A stretch of 21,312 nucleotides of DNA from FEN-987 sp049521055 (lineage in GTDB: Archaea > Thermoproteota > Bathyarchaeia > 40CM-2-53-6), in NCBI GenBank assembly GCA_049521055.1, contig JBEKPE010000029.1:1-21312 (forward strand), given 5' to 3'. The notes beneath the pieces were generated by a model. The model made no database searches, was not told where the DNA came from, and saw nothing but the letters and a program-made list of their open reading frames with translations. Positions 7,574 through 14,114 of this stretch are shown piece after piece (positions within the stretch are counted from its first letter, which is position 1; every line of letters starts with the position of its first letter). A program made the position numbers and the translations under genes.

Positions 7574-7587
7574 GTTATCTTTTAATG
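7574..7587 (+). promoter_or_regulatory. TATA-box promoter of the PH-like/winged-helix gene
   Basis: GTTATCTTTTAATG is a good archaeal TATA-like element. Its centre near 7582 predicts transcription starting around 7606-7610, at the in-frame TTG at 7607. This points to a leaderless mRNA and a start slightly downstream of the first possible TTG at 7595. Confidence 0.45.
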
Positions 7588-7594
7588 TCCAGAA

Positions 7595-8332
7595 TTGGTT
7601 CCTGACTTGGTTTCATTCTTGCAAGACGGATCTGAAGTCATGCTGGCGCAGGAGCAAGGTGTTGTCATGCGGGATGCAGGTAAAGCGAAGGAGTTGGAGG
7701 GACGACTCGGTGGTGAATTGGAGGGCACGCTCTTGTTGACGAATCGCCGATTGTTATTCGTTTGTACAAACGAACAGGAGGATAACCTTAGAGGGGGTCT
7801 CGGGACGATGCGACTGATATATTCGGATGTGGAAGACTTACCCTCCATCCCCGCCGGGGGGAATAATGTGTCCATCGAGATATCATCTATCTCTTCTGTG
7901 AAAGGCCACGCGGGGCACGTGACGAAGCCAAGTCTTGAGGTCAAGTGGCGAGAAGGAGCGAGCGAGAAAGGTAGAGTGTTCATTGAGCGTTTAAGCGGGC
8001 GGAGTAGACGAAGGAATCTAAATGATTGGGCAAGGGTAATGGAACGGTTGAAGACGGGTGACCAGAAGCTTATCCAACTTCCGAACCCCCCAGCAGCAGA
8101 CACACTCGACGGCAAGATCTACCGTGTTCTGGCCGACATGCAGAGGAAGGGGGTCTTCGAAGTTAAGGAAGAGGCCGAAAAACAATTCAGTTCCAAGCTC
8201 GACCCAGATGAAGTTCAAGCAGCATGCGACAGGCTCTCCAATATCGGTCTGCTGAAGAAGCTGCCCGACCCCAGCGGAGATACCTATTACCAGAAGTGTT
8301 CCCCGTTGGGCGAGGATGAATTAAATTCCTAA
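7595..8332 (+). CDS. PH/GRAM-like domain protein with C-terminal winged-helix domain
   Basis: Function unknown. The N-terminal part (to about 140) has the strand pattern of a bacterial-type PH or GRAM domain: a Gly-Thr-Leu turn followed by LLLTNRRLLFV (about 46-56), an acidic loop, then IPAGGNNVSIEISSISSVKGH, where isoleucine-rich strands lead to the typical I-x-S-V turn. A charged linker follows. From about 175 GKIYRVLADMQRKGVFEVKEEAEKQ and ACDRLSNIGLLKKL read like a winged-helix fold. No signal peptide or membrane helix is seen. Starts at TTG 7595 or, better fitting the promoter, TTG 7607 (235 or 241 residues including later options). It may recognise lipid or protein ligands and bind DNA or a partner; no operon partner helps. 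Confidence 0.8.
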   Translation: MVPDLVSFLQDGSEVMLAQEQGVVMRDAGKAKELEGRLGGELEGTLLLTNRRLLFVCTNEQEDNLRGGLGTMRLIYSDVEDLPSIPAGGNNVSIEISSISSVKGHAGHVTKPSLEVKWREGASEKGRVFIERLSGRSRRRNLNDWARVMERLKTGDQKLIQLPNPPAADTLDGKIYRVLADMQRKGVFEVKEEAEKQFSSKLDPDEVQAACDRLSNIGLLKKLPDPSGDTYYQKCSPLGEDELNS

Positions 8333-8334
8333 AA

Positions 8335-8377
8335 TCTCGATGGCAAAGTCTGGCCTGTTTTCTTGTTTGCCACGAGA
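8335..8377 (+). terminator. Strong stem-loop right after the PH-like/winged-helix gene
   Basis: TCTCG-A-TGGCAAA (8335-8347) pairs with TTTGCCA-CGAGA (8366-8377): 12 base pairs with one bulged A and an 18-nt loop containing a T-rich run (CTGTTTTCTTG). It starts 3 nt after the stop codon. Position and stability suggest a transcript 3'-end or terminator structure. Confidence 0.5.
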
Positions 8378-8474
8378 AAGCATCCCTCAACTTTGGGCTT
8401 CGAATACCTCGCGGGAAAGCCTTCTCTCTAATTTCACCTAAGCCCACTAGGAATGGCACGAAACTTACAGGTCA

Positions 8475-8489
8475 TTTTGCAATGCAAAA
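8475..8489. promoter_or_regulatory. 15-bp palindrome, candidate operator of the M20 peptidase gene
   Basis: TTTTGCA-A-TGCAAAA is a perfect 7+1+7 palindrome ending 11 bp before the TATA-like element of the downstream gene. Archaeal Lrp/AsnC- or TrmB-type regulators commonly bind such sites next to the BRE/TATA. No second copy was noticed in the window, so the assignment rests on symmetry and position. Confidence 0.4.
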
Positions 8490-8500
8490 ATAACCCCGGG

Positions 8501-8511
8501 CCAATATTTTC
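8501..8511 (+). promoter_or_regulatory. TATA-like promoter of the M20 peptidase gene
   Basis: CCAATATTTTC is centred near 8506, about 27 bp before the ATG at 8533. Transcription would begin at or within a base or two of the start codon, giving a leaderless mRNA; no Shine-Dalgarno sequence is present, in agreement. Confidence 0.5.
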
Positions 8512-8532
8512 GATTAGTGGAACGATTAGAAA

Positions 8533-9672
8533 ATGTCAGTAACACCTAACCACTCAAACCCAATCGATATTCTGCGCAAGCTAGTCGAATTCCCCACATA
8601 CGAAAAAAACGGGATGCGAGAGTGCGCGGAATTTCTAGTGGCTGAAACGCAAAGGCTTGGGTTCAGAGTTGAGATTGACAAACTCAACAGCGTCTTCGCT
8701 GAAAAAACCTACCAAGGTGGAGAGGGAGCGTTCCTAATCAACTGCCATTTCGACACAGTCCCATCCACGCCAAGATGGACTAGGGACCCGCTAAATGCGT
8801 CATTGGAAGGGGACAGGTTGTATGGGCTTGGGTCGTCGGACGATAAGGGCTCCGCGGCCTCAATTCTTCACATCTTAGCCAAGTTGAAGGACTGTCGGTT
8901 CCGGAAGCTTGAGGTCCTTTTTTCGAACTATGAGGACAACAACACGGTCTTTGAAGGTCAAACCTGGCTTGGGACACCCTACTTTCTAAAACACCACCAT
9001 CTCGAATCTCAATCCGGCATCAATGTCGAGGGAACCGTCGAGAAGGGTCGGTTAATGGTTTCACTTGGATGCGGTGGGAGGGTCGGGTTCACGGTCACGA
9101 CGATTGGGAAGGAAGCGCACTCATCTGACCCACGGAAGGGGAGGAACGCGATCTATGATATGGTTAAGGTAGTTGAAGCATTGCGAAAACTTCCACCCGT
9201 ACGCATGACACTGGACGGCCATGAGGCGTACACTGAACTCAACGTGAGCATGATACGGGGCGGTATAGCGATCAACATTGTTCCAGGTGAGTGTGAGATA
9301 ACTTGTGAACGACGCGTGCTTCCAAACGAGGAATGGGCCTCGGTTAAGGAACAGGTGCAAGGCGCCTTGGACACGGTGAAGGATGTGGAATTCCGAGTTT
9401 CATACATGAACGCCCAAAAATCATACCTTATACCACGAGGCCACCCAGCCGTCACGCTCGCAACGGACTCCACACGGCAGGTGCTCGGGTATTGTCCACA
9501 ATTCAAAGTTGAATCAGGCAGAACGGACTCAACATACTTCAACGAAGCCGGGATCAAAACGGTGATTATTGGGCCAGGGGAGGTGGCTCACATAGCCGAC
9601 GAATACATCGACATCAAACGGCTTGAGGAATTCACCCAGGTCCTTTATCGCATGCTCGTGAGAGGAAACTAG
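8533..9672 (+). CDS. M20 family metallopeptidase (ArgE/DapE/CPG2-like deacylase)
   Basis: Zinc-dependent hydrolase of peptide or N-acyl amino-acid bonds; 379 residues, normal for the family. Metal and catalytic positions: His72 and Asp74 in CHFDTVP, Asp103 in SSDDKGS, the Glu134-Asp135 pair in NYEDNN (most relatives have Glu-Glu), Glu166 in NVEGT, and His353 in AHIADEYI. The dimerisation domain spans roughly 178-290 and holds KEAHSSDPRKGRNAI. The gene stands alone, with its own promoter and a palindrome upstream, and converges on the cupin gene across a hairpin. Substrate could be acetylornithine, succinyl-DAP, LysW-linked intermediates or dipeptides; LysW-type use is not supported by any neighbour. 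The shifted Glu-Asp pair argues for a subgroup of its own. Confidence 0.9.
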   Translation: MSVTPNHSNPIDILRKLVEFPTYEKNGMRECAEFLVAETQRLGFRVEIDKLNSVFAEKTYQGGEGAFLINCHFDTVPSTPRWTRDPLNASLEGDRLYGLGSSDDKGSAASILHILAKLKDCRFRKLEVLFSNYEDNNTVFEGQTWLGTPYFLKHHHLESQSGINVEGTVEKGRLMVSLGCGGRVGFTVTTIGKEAHSSDPRKGRNAIYDMVKVVEALRKLPPVRMTLDGHEAYTELNVSMIRGGIAINIVPGECEITCERRVLPNEEWASVKEQVQGALDTVKDVEFRVSYMNAQKSYLIPRGHPAVTLATDSTRQVLGYCPQFKVESGRTDSTYFNEAGIKTVIIGPGEVAHIADEYIDIKRLEEFTQVLYRMLVRGN

Positions 9673-9687
9673 TTCTGCAAGATGTAT

Positions 9688-9710
9688 CCGACAGACTAAA
9701 CGAATGTCGG
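9688..9710. terminator. Hairpin between convergent M20 peptidase and cupin genes
   Basis: CCGACA (9688-9693) pairs with TGTCGG (9705-9710), a perfect 6-bp stem with an 11-nt loop, 15 nt past one stop codon and 9 nt past the other. Being symmetric it could end transcription or stabilise 3' ends on both strands. Confidence 0.4.
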
Positions 9711-9719
9711 CTTGATGAG

Positions 9720-10157
9720 CTAGCAGTAGTTTCGCTCTGACTCATCGGAAGCGGATTGTTCCGGGCCAACGTAGAGTTTGGGGTTGCCTTTGACGCAAAG
9801 GAACGTGAATGGTTCGTCCTTGTCGTTGCTGAATTGGTGGATGGCGTTTGAGGGTATGAAGAGCGTGTCCCCTCCCTTGAGGGTTCGATGGGGTGCGTTC
9901 GGTTGTTTTGATTGTCTCAGTAACCCCTCACCGCTCATGACGTATACGTGATGTTCGTACGGGTGTTGGTCGAGCGGTGTATGGCCGCCTTTCTGAACAG
10001 TGTAGAGGCGTAGAGCGAATCGGTCGGAACCCTGCCGGTCGTCAACCAAGTATTGGACTTGGGTTCTATCTGCACCCTTCTTGTCTAAAACCTCTATTGG
10101 AACGTTCGTCGTGTTGACTAGAAACATTCGTTTTTCCTGCTCCGTTTCCTGTCCCAC
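9720..10157 (-). CDS. Cupin-domain protein
   Basis: Single conserved beta-barrel of the cupin_2 type, 145 residues. Motif 1 is GGHTPLDQHPYEHHVYVMSGEG (57-78) and motif 2 is KGGDTLFIPSNAIHQF (94-109). Usual metal ligands are partly altered: His65 and His107 are present, but the first His is Asp63 and the usual Glu position is His70. It starts 9 nt after the P5C dehydrogenase stop, with GTG at 10157 and AGGGGA in the overlap region; an ATG ten codons in (MFLVNTTNV) with its own GGAG is an alternative. Co-transcription suggests a role with the dehydrogenase, as enzyme or sensor, but the reaction is unknown. Confidence 0.88.
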   Translation of the reverse strand: MGQETEQEKRMFLVNTTNVPIEVLDKKGADRTQVQYLVDDRQGSDRFALRLYTVQKGGHTPLDQHPYEHHVYVMSGEGLLRQSKQPNAPHRTLKGGDTLFIPSNAIHQFSNDKDEPFTFLCVKGNPKLYVGPEQSASDESERNYC

Positions 10158-10166
10158 ATTGGTCCC

Positions 10167-11792
10167 CTACTTGTTTACGATCCAGCGTGATTGTTCGCGC
10201 ATGAATTGTTGCACGTAGTAGGGACCTAACCCACTTTTGCCTGTCGACCCACTTCCCTTCCAGCCGCCGAAGGAATTGATGCCCGGCCAGGCTCCGGTGG
10301 TAGCTCCCGCCCGCCTATTCGCATACGTAACCCCCGCCTCGACATGGTCGAAGAAAGTCTTCATCTCGTTTCTGTCTTTGCTGTATATGCCCGCACATAA
10401 CCCGTATTCTGAATTATTCGACAACTCCAACGCCTCATCGAGAGACCCAACCGCCCCGACGACAAGGAATGGAACGAATAACTCATCTTTGAAGAGTCTG
10501 TGGGTTAGTGGAAGGTTGTCGACGATCGCGGGTTCGACAAAATGTCCATTCTCGAATCCATCGCTTTTTACTTGGTTGCCTCCACACAGAAATGTTCCTT
10601 TCCCGTTTCTTGCTTCTTCAGCCGCCTGCAGGTAGGTTTCCATCGCGCCTTTGTTGATGAGTGGGCCGAGGAACGTCTCCTTCTTAATCGGGTCGCCTAA
10701 TTTCACAAGCTTCTTCGTGTAATCCTTCAATACCGCCGTGAACTTCTCTTTGACCGATTGCTCCACATATACGCGCGAACATGCGCTGCATTTTTGGCCC
10801 CCAAACCCGAACGCGGCGCGAACGATCCCCTCTGCGGCTTGGTCGATGTCGGCTTTGCTAGTGACTATTGCTGGGTTCTTGCCGCCCATCTCAGTTATGA
10901 CGGGTTTGGGGTAGTCTTTCGAGAAGTTATGGTATAGGCCGATTCCAACATCCTTAGAGCCGGTGAAGATCATTCCGTCCACGTCCCTGTTTTCTTGTAA
11001 CTCGGCTCCGACCGTTCCGCCTGGGCCGGTGACCAGGTTGAAGACGCCCCGTGGGATTCCTGCGTCAACGTACGCTCGAGTCAACTCATAACCGAGTACA
11101 GAGGATTCGCTCGAGGGTTTGAAGACCACAGTATTCCCCGTCGCCATGGCTCCCGCAGTCATGCCCGTAGACAATGCAAGGGGGAAGTTCCATGGAGCGA
11201 TAACCGCCCAGACCCCATAGGGTCTAAGAACGCTAACCGTCTCCTGTCCAGGGCCGGGGGATTCGAGTGGTCTCAAGAATCCTCTATTCAACTCCATCCG
11301 ATCACAATAATACCGTATGAGTTCCGCGGCCTCATTCACCTCCGCTAATGATTCGACTCGGTTCTTGCCGACCTCAAAAGCCATCCACGCCGATAGCTCG
11401 TAACGTCTCTCGACAATGGTGTCGGCGGCTTTACGCAGAAGTTTCAAACGTTCTTTGTATGGTGTGTCACTCCACTTTGTGTAGGCTTCCTGTGCGGCAT
11501 CTACTGCCGCATTCGCGTCGTCGCGTGTTCCCTTTGGGAAATAGCTCACCGTGATGCTCGTGTTGATTGGGCTTTGGTGCGGAATCTCTTCCCCAGTTCC
11601 AACCCATTTTTCGCCATTCACGTACATTGCGAAATGTCCGCCAAGCCCCGCACGCACTTTTTCAACGGCATGATCGTATGCCCTGTCATCCTCAGGTGTG
11701 ATCTTGAGCGTGGCGTAGGTGATTCGTGGTACCTTGCTCGTGTTCGCGGAGGGTTTCATCGGTTTCTTTCTGACTTTCTTTGAAGAAGGCAT
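10167..11792 (-). CDS. 1-pyrroline-5-carboxylate (glutamate-gamma-semialdehyde) dehydrogenase
   Basis: NAD(P)-dependent aldehyde dehydrogenase oxidising glutamate semialdehyde to glutamate, the last step of proline (and ornithine/arginine) breakdown. GGQKCSACSR is the P5C dehydrogenase form of the active-site motif; its first Cys is catalytic (residue 335 from this start). Others: APWNFP with Asn202, VFKPSSE, FTGSKDVG, the general base Glu301 in TEMGGKNPA, and NSFGGWKGSGSTGKSG near the end. The ATG at 11792 (MPSSKKVRKK, 541 aa) is preferred: GGAG lies upstream, and a TATA-like box at 11827-11837 puts the transcript start near 11806. A GTG at 11855 would add 21 residues overlapping that promoter. 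No proline dehydrogenase gene is in the window. Close ALDH families are possible but less likely. Confidence 0.9.
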   Translation of the reverse strand: MPSSKKVRKKPMKPSANTSKVPRITYATLKITPEDDRAYDHAVEKVRAGLGGHFAMYVNGEKWVGTGEEIPHQSPINTSITVSYFPKGTRDDANAAVDAAQEAYTKWSDTPYKERLKLLRKAADTIVERRYELSAWMAFEVGKNRVESLAEVNEAAELIRYYCDRMELNRGFLRPLESPGPGQETVSVLRPYGVWAVIAPWNFPLALSTGMTAGAMATGNTVVFKPSSESSVLGYELTRAYVDAGIPRGVFNLVTGPGGTVGAELQENRDVDGMIFTGSKDVGIGLYHNFSKDYPKPVITEMGGKNPAIVTSKADIDQAAEGIVRAAFGFGGQKCSACSRVYVEQSVKEKFTAVLKDYTKKLVKLGDPIKKETFLGPLINKGAMETYLQAAEEARNGKGTFLCGGNQVKSDGFENGHFVEPAIVDNLPLTHRLFKDELFVPFLVVGAVGSLDEALELSNNSEYGLCAGIYSKDRNEMKTFFDHVEAGVTYANRRAGATTGAWPGINSFGGWKGSGSTGKSGLGPYYVQQFMREQSRWIVNK

Positions 11793-11826
11793 AGGAAAAC
11801 TTCTCCACTCCGCGCCCTGTTGCCGC

Positions 11827-11837
11827 GAGTATTTAGG
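11827..11837 (-). promoter_or_regulatory. TATA-like promoter of the P5C dehydrogenase-cupin operon
   Basis: Read on the - strand the site is CCTAAATACTC, about 45 bp before the ATG at 11792. Transcription from about 11806 leaves a leader of roughly 14 nt holding the GGAG ribosome-binding sequence. Confidence 0.4.
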
Positions 11838-12433
11838 ATTACGTACAAACTTCACCTAACGACGACGAGTAGAACTACTATCGTCAAAACGCGTACTGAC
11901 GAATCCGGTTCAGATCAAATAGTAATAGGTGCTTGTGATCCGAAGAGTTTATGGAAAATTCTGGAAGTGGTTAGAAGACGAATCGGAGTAGTCGAATTAG
12001 CGACATGTAATCGCCAGTTGCGAAGAAAACTATGGCCATCAGGAGTGGAAGGTGTCTTCGCCATCTTCCAAGTCCGCCCGCCGTAATCATAAGCATCTAC
12101 ATGATTCTTGGCGGGGTTCTAAACAAGAGTGAGTGCAAACAATCAACGCAAAATTCAACGAAACGGAGTCGTTTAGCAGCAAAAATTGTTTGCACGTGGA
12201 GGCTGGAGAGTTGGCAAATACTAGCTAATTAGACCAACCTAAACCTCTCTTCTTTTCCAAGATTGCACGCAAACACAAAATCAGCTCAATAAATCGCCCC
12301 AGTTCCCTCAAGGATGACTGTGAATCAGATTCTGTGAATACGTGACTGGGACATGGGCCTGGGGGATGGTTACAGTAGTCCCGCTGCATGATGTAGCACA
12401 CACAGCAGGTGCCATACTCACGCATCTACGATA
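11838..12433. other. Non-coding or decayed stretch upstream of the P5C dehydrogenase operon
   Basis: About 600 bp without a convincing gene. A short + strand frame (11820-12086) includes SRTTIVKTRTDESG, vaguely like the N-terminal strands of mandelate racemase/muconate-lactonising (enolase superfamily) proteins, but there is no downstream continuation in any frame and no catalytic residues. An 11-bp perfect inverted repeat, GTGCAAACAAT (12133-12143) and ATTGTTTGCAC (12185-12195), lies in the middle, separated by 41 nt. No tRNA-like cloverleaf was recognised. Confidence 0.4.
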
Positions 12434-12805
12434 TTACGAGCCCCGAAGGAAATTATGTCTCTTGAGGAAACGTGCCGTTTGGATTAGGGCTTCCTCGTTG
12501 TCCGGCTTCGGCAGCGTCTCGGCAGAGATCCAACCGTCATAGCCTAATTCTCCCAACAGTGTAAGATGGTTCTCGACTTTGAGGTGTCCGTGCCCGGGTG
12601 GCCAGCGGTCGCTGTCAGCGATGTGAAAATGCGTTATCACCTTCTGGTATTTGCGTATGGTTTCTTCCAAGAATTGTTCCTCTGTGTTCTTGTGGAAACT
12701 GTCGAGAAAGTAATGGAACATACGGATGAACTGGAACAAGTGAATGTTCCGCCTTGGGAGGAATGGTGGGGCGGTTACGTTCCCGCGTTCGACAAACAGA
12801 AGCAA
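12434..12805 (-). pseudogene. Remnant of a sugar phosphate isomerase/epimerase (xylose-isomerase-like TIM barrel), C-terminal half
   Basis: The 123-residue frame keeps the C-terminal half of a family whose members are about 270-290 residues: LDSFHKNTEE, then KVITHFHIADSDRWPPGHGHL (metal-binding His/Asp and the Gly-His-Gly loop), then LGELGYDGWISAETLPKPD and a normal C-terminal helix. The first 28 residues align only loosely (LLFVERGN may be the strand normally reading LLEPLNR), and an in-frame TGA lies at 12827-12829. No N-terminal half with the first metal-binding Glu could be found in any frame up to 13076. It probably decayed from a full sugar-isomerase gene. A short functional protein is unlikely, since half of the barrel and part of the active site are missing. 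Confidence 0.7.
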
Positions 12806-12961
12806 GAGGCTAGACTGGAAGAAATCTCAGGATACTGTTAGAAAGATCAGATGATTCCGAAATAGCATAGCTTAACGACGGTTTTTCAAGACTTCGGGGG
12901 TCACAGGATTCTTTCACTTACTCTCACCGTCGTATGATTGTCTCTCACTCTCTCATTGATT

Positions 12962-12972
12962 GGATATTTATG
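12962..12972 (+). promoter_or_regulatory. Candidate promoter of the aldolase-phosphofructokinase operon
   Basis: GGATATTTATG is the best TATA-like element in the 270-bp gap before the aldolase. It predicts a start near 12992, at a small stem-loop (AGCGG 12992-12996 with CCGCT 13002-13006), and a leader of about 85 nt. A second possibility is CAAATACC at 13023-13030, which would give a 25-nt leader. Nearby CTTTCACT (12911-12918) and AGTGAAAG (13007-13014) are inverted copies. Confidence 0.3.
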
Positions 12973-13076
12973 CGACTCGCGTGGGCGATTCAGCGGGCTC
13001 TCCGCTAGTGAAAGTGAATTCTCAAATACCCTTGCAAGTAGAAGTTCTATTCCGTTAACAACCGAGGACCAAGCCT

Positions 13077-14114
13077 ATGACCGCTCTTTCGGCAAACTCT
13101 GCTTTTGGGTATGACACATTCTTTCCCGGTTCAGTTTTCAGCATGATAACAGATGTCAGAGTGAGCGATCCTCAGATGATTGAAAAAGCGGCGGGACGCA
13201 GAAAAAAGAGAGATAGGCTTACGGTTGATGGAAAGCTAGCCATCCTTGCTGCTGATCATCCTGCGCGCAGGGTCACTAAGTCAGGAGACGACCCCACAAT
13301 CATGGGAAACCGTCACAGCTACCTTTCCCGAGTTCTCAGAGTCGTAACTAGCCCAGAATTCGACGGCGTCATGGGGACCACGGACATAATCGAAGACCTC
13401 CTAATCGTTGACCAGCTCATGATCGAAAATGGTGGTGAGAGCTTCCTGGACCGTAAAGTTCTGGTAGGGTGCATGAACCGTGGAGGCTTAAGTGGCGCAG
13501 AATTCGAAATGGATGACCGTTTTACCTCTTTCACAGCCGACTCTATTGATCGACTTCGGCTGGACGGCGCAAAGATGATGTTCAGGTTGGATTTGAAAGA
13601 CACGAGATCCCTTGACACCATAGTATTATGCTCCGAGGCCATCAATCAACTGAACAGGCACTCGATTGCAGTCTTTCTTGAAGCATTCAGCGTAGAAACA
13701 ACCCCTGAAGGATACAAGGCACTGAAGAATGCTGATGAGCTGATCAAGACGATAGGTGTGGCGACAGCACTTGGAGATTCCTCCCGAGGAATTTGGCTGA
13801 AGATTCCATATTGTCAAGGGTTTGATCGCGTGGCAAAGTCAACCAGTTGCCCAATCCTGATGCTGGGGGGAGAATCGTTGGGAAACCTGTCGGGAGTTTT
13901 CAAGGAATTCTCTGACGGTATCGCCGCGGGACAAAACGTTAGAGGGGCACTCGTGGGACGAAATGTGCTGTACCCTGAGCAGGAAGACCCGTCCGCTGTT
14001 GCTGATGCCGTGAGCAAAATAGTGCACCAAAACTTCACCGTTGACCAAGCCCTCGACCATATCAAATCGGTTCGTGGCCGGAACATGGAGAAACTCACCT
14101 CGGTAATTGCGTGA
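13077..14114 (+). CDS. Class I aldolase-like (beta/alpha)8 protein, Cgl0159/DhnA-like
   Basis: Probable Schiff-base aldolase acting on a sugar phosphate; the substrate is unknown. Of 345 residues, LAILAADHPAR (54-64) resembles the Asp-His segment of archaeal class I FBP aldolases, DGAKMMFRLDLKD (163-175) carries one conserved Lys, FLEAF (200-204) a Glu, IWLKIPYC (239-246) the likely Schiff-base Lys242, and GESLGNLSGVFKEF followed by GALVGRNVLYP (290-300) the C-terminal phosphate-binding loops. The overall pattern is that of the Cgl0159 family, known from an actinobacterial inositol cluster, distantly related to DhnA/FbaB/LsrF aldolases. Start ATG has GAGGA at 13064-13068. It overlaps the phosphofructokinase reading frame, so the two probably form one operon. 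An alternative start is Met23 (MITDVRV). Confidence 0.8.
   Translation: MTALSANSAFGYDTFFPGSVFSMITDVRVSDPQMIEKAAGRRKKRDRLTVDGKLAILAADHPARRVTKSGDDPTIMGNRHSYLSRVLRVVTSPEFDGVMGTTDIIEDLLIVDQLMIENGGESFLDRKVLVGCMNRGGLSGAEFEMDDRFTSFTADSIDRLRLDGAKMMFRLDLKDTRSLDTIVLCSEAINQLNRHSIAVFLEAFSVETTPEGYKALKNADELIKTIGVATALGDSSRGIWLKIPYCQGFDRVAKSTSCPILMLGGESLGNLSGVFKEFSDGIAAGQNVRGALVGRNVLYPEQEDPSAVADAVSKIVHQNFTVDQALDHIKSVRGRNMEKLTSVIA

Noticed and set aside
11793..11855. GTG start 21 codons upstream for the P5C dehydrogenase
   Set aside because: The TATA-like box lies inside this extension and the ATG at 11792 has GGAG upstream; the extra residues do not look like family sequence.
12342..12542. 66-residue + strand frame reading TGTWAWGMVTVVPLHDVAHTAG
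   Set aside because: It looked briefly like an enzyme C-terminus, but no preceding domain, start signal or extended similarity could be seen.
12566..12841. 91-residue + strand open frame opposite the sugar-isomerase remnant
   Set aside because: The - strand frame carries the recognisable isomerase motifs; the + strand translation shows none and is its shadow.
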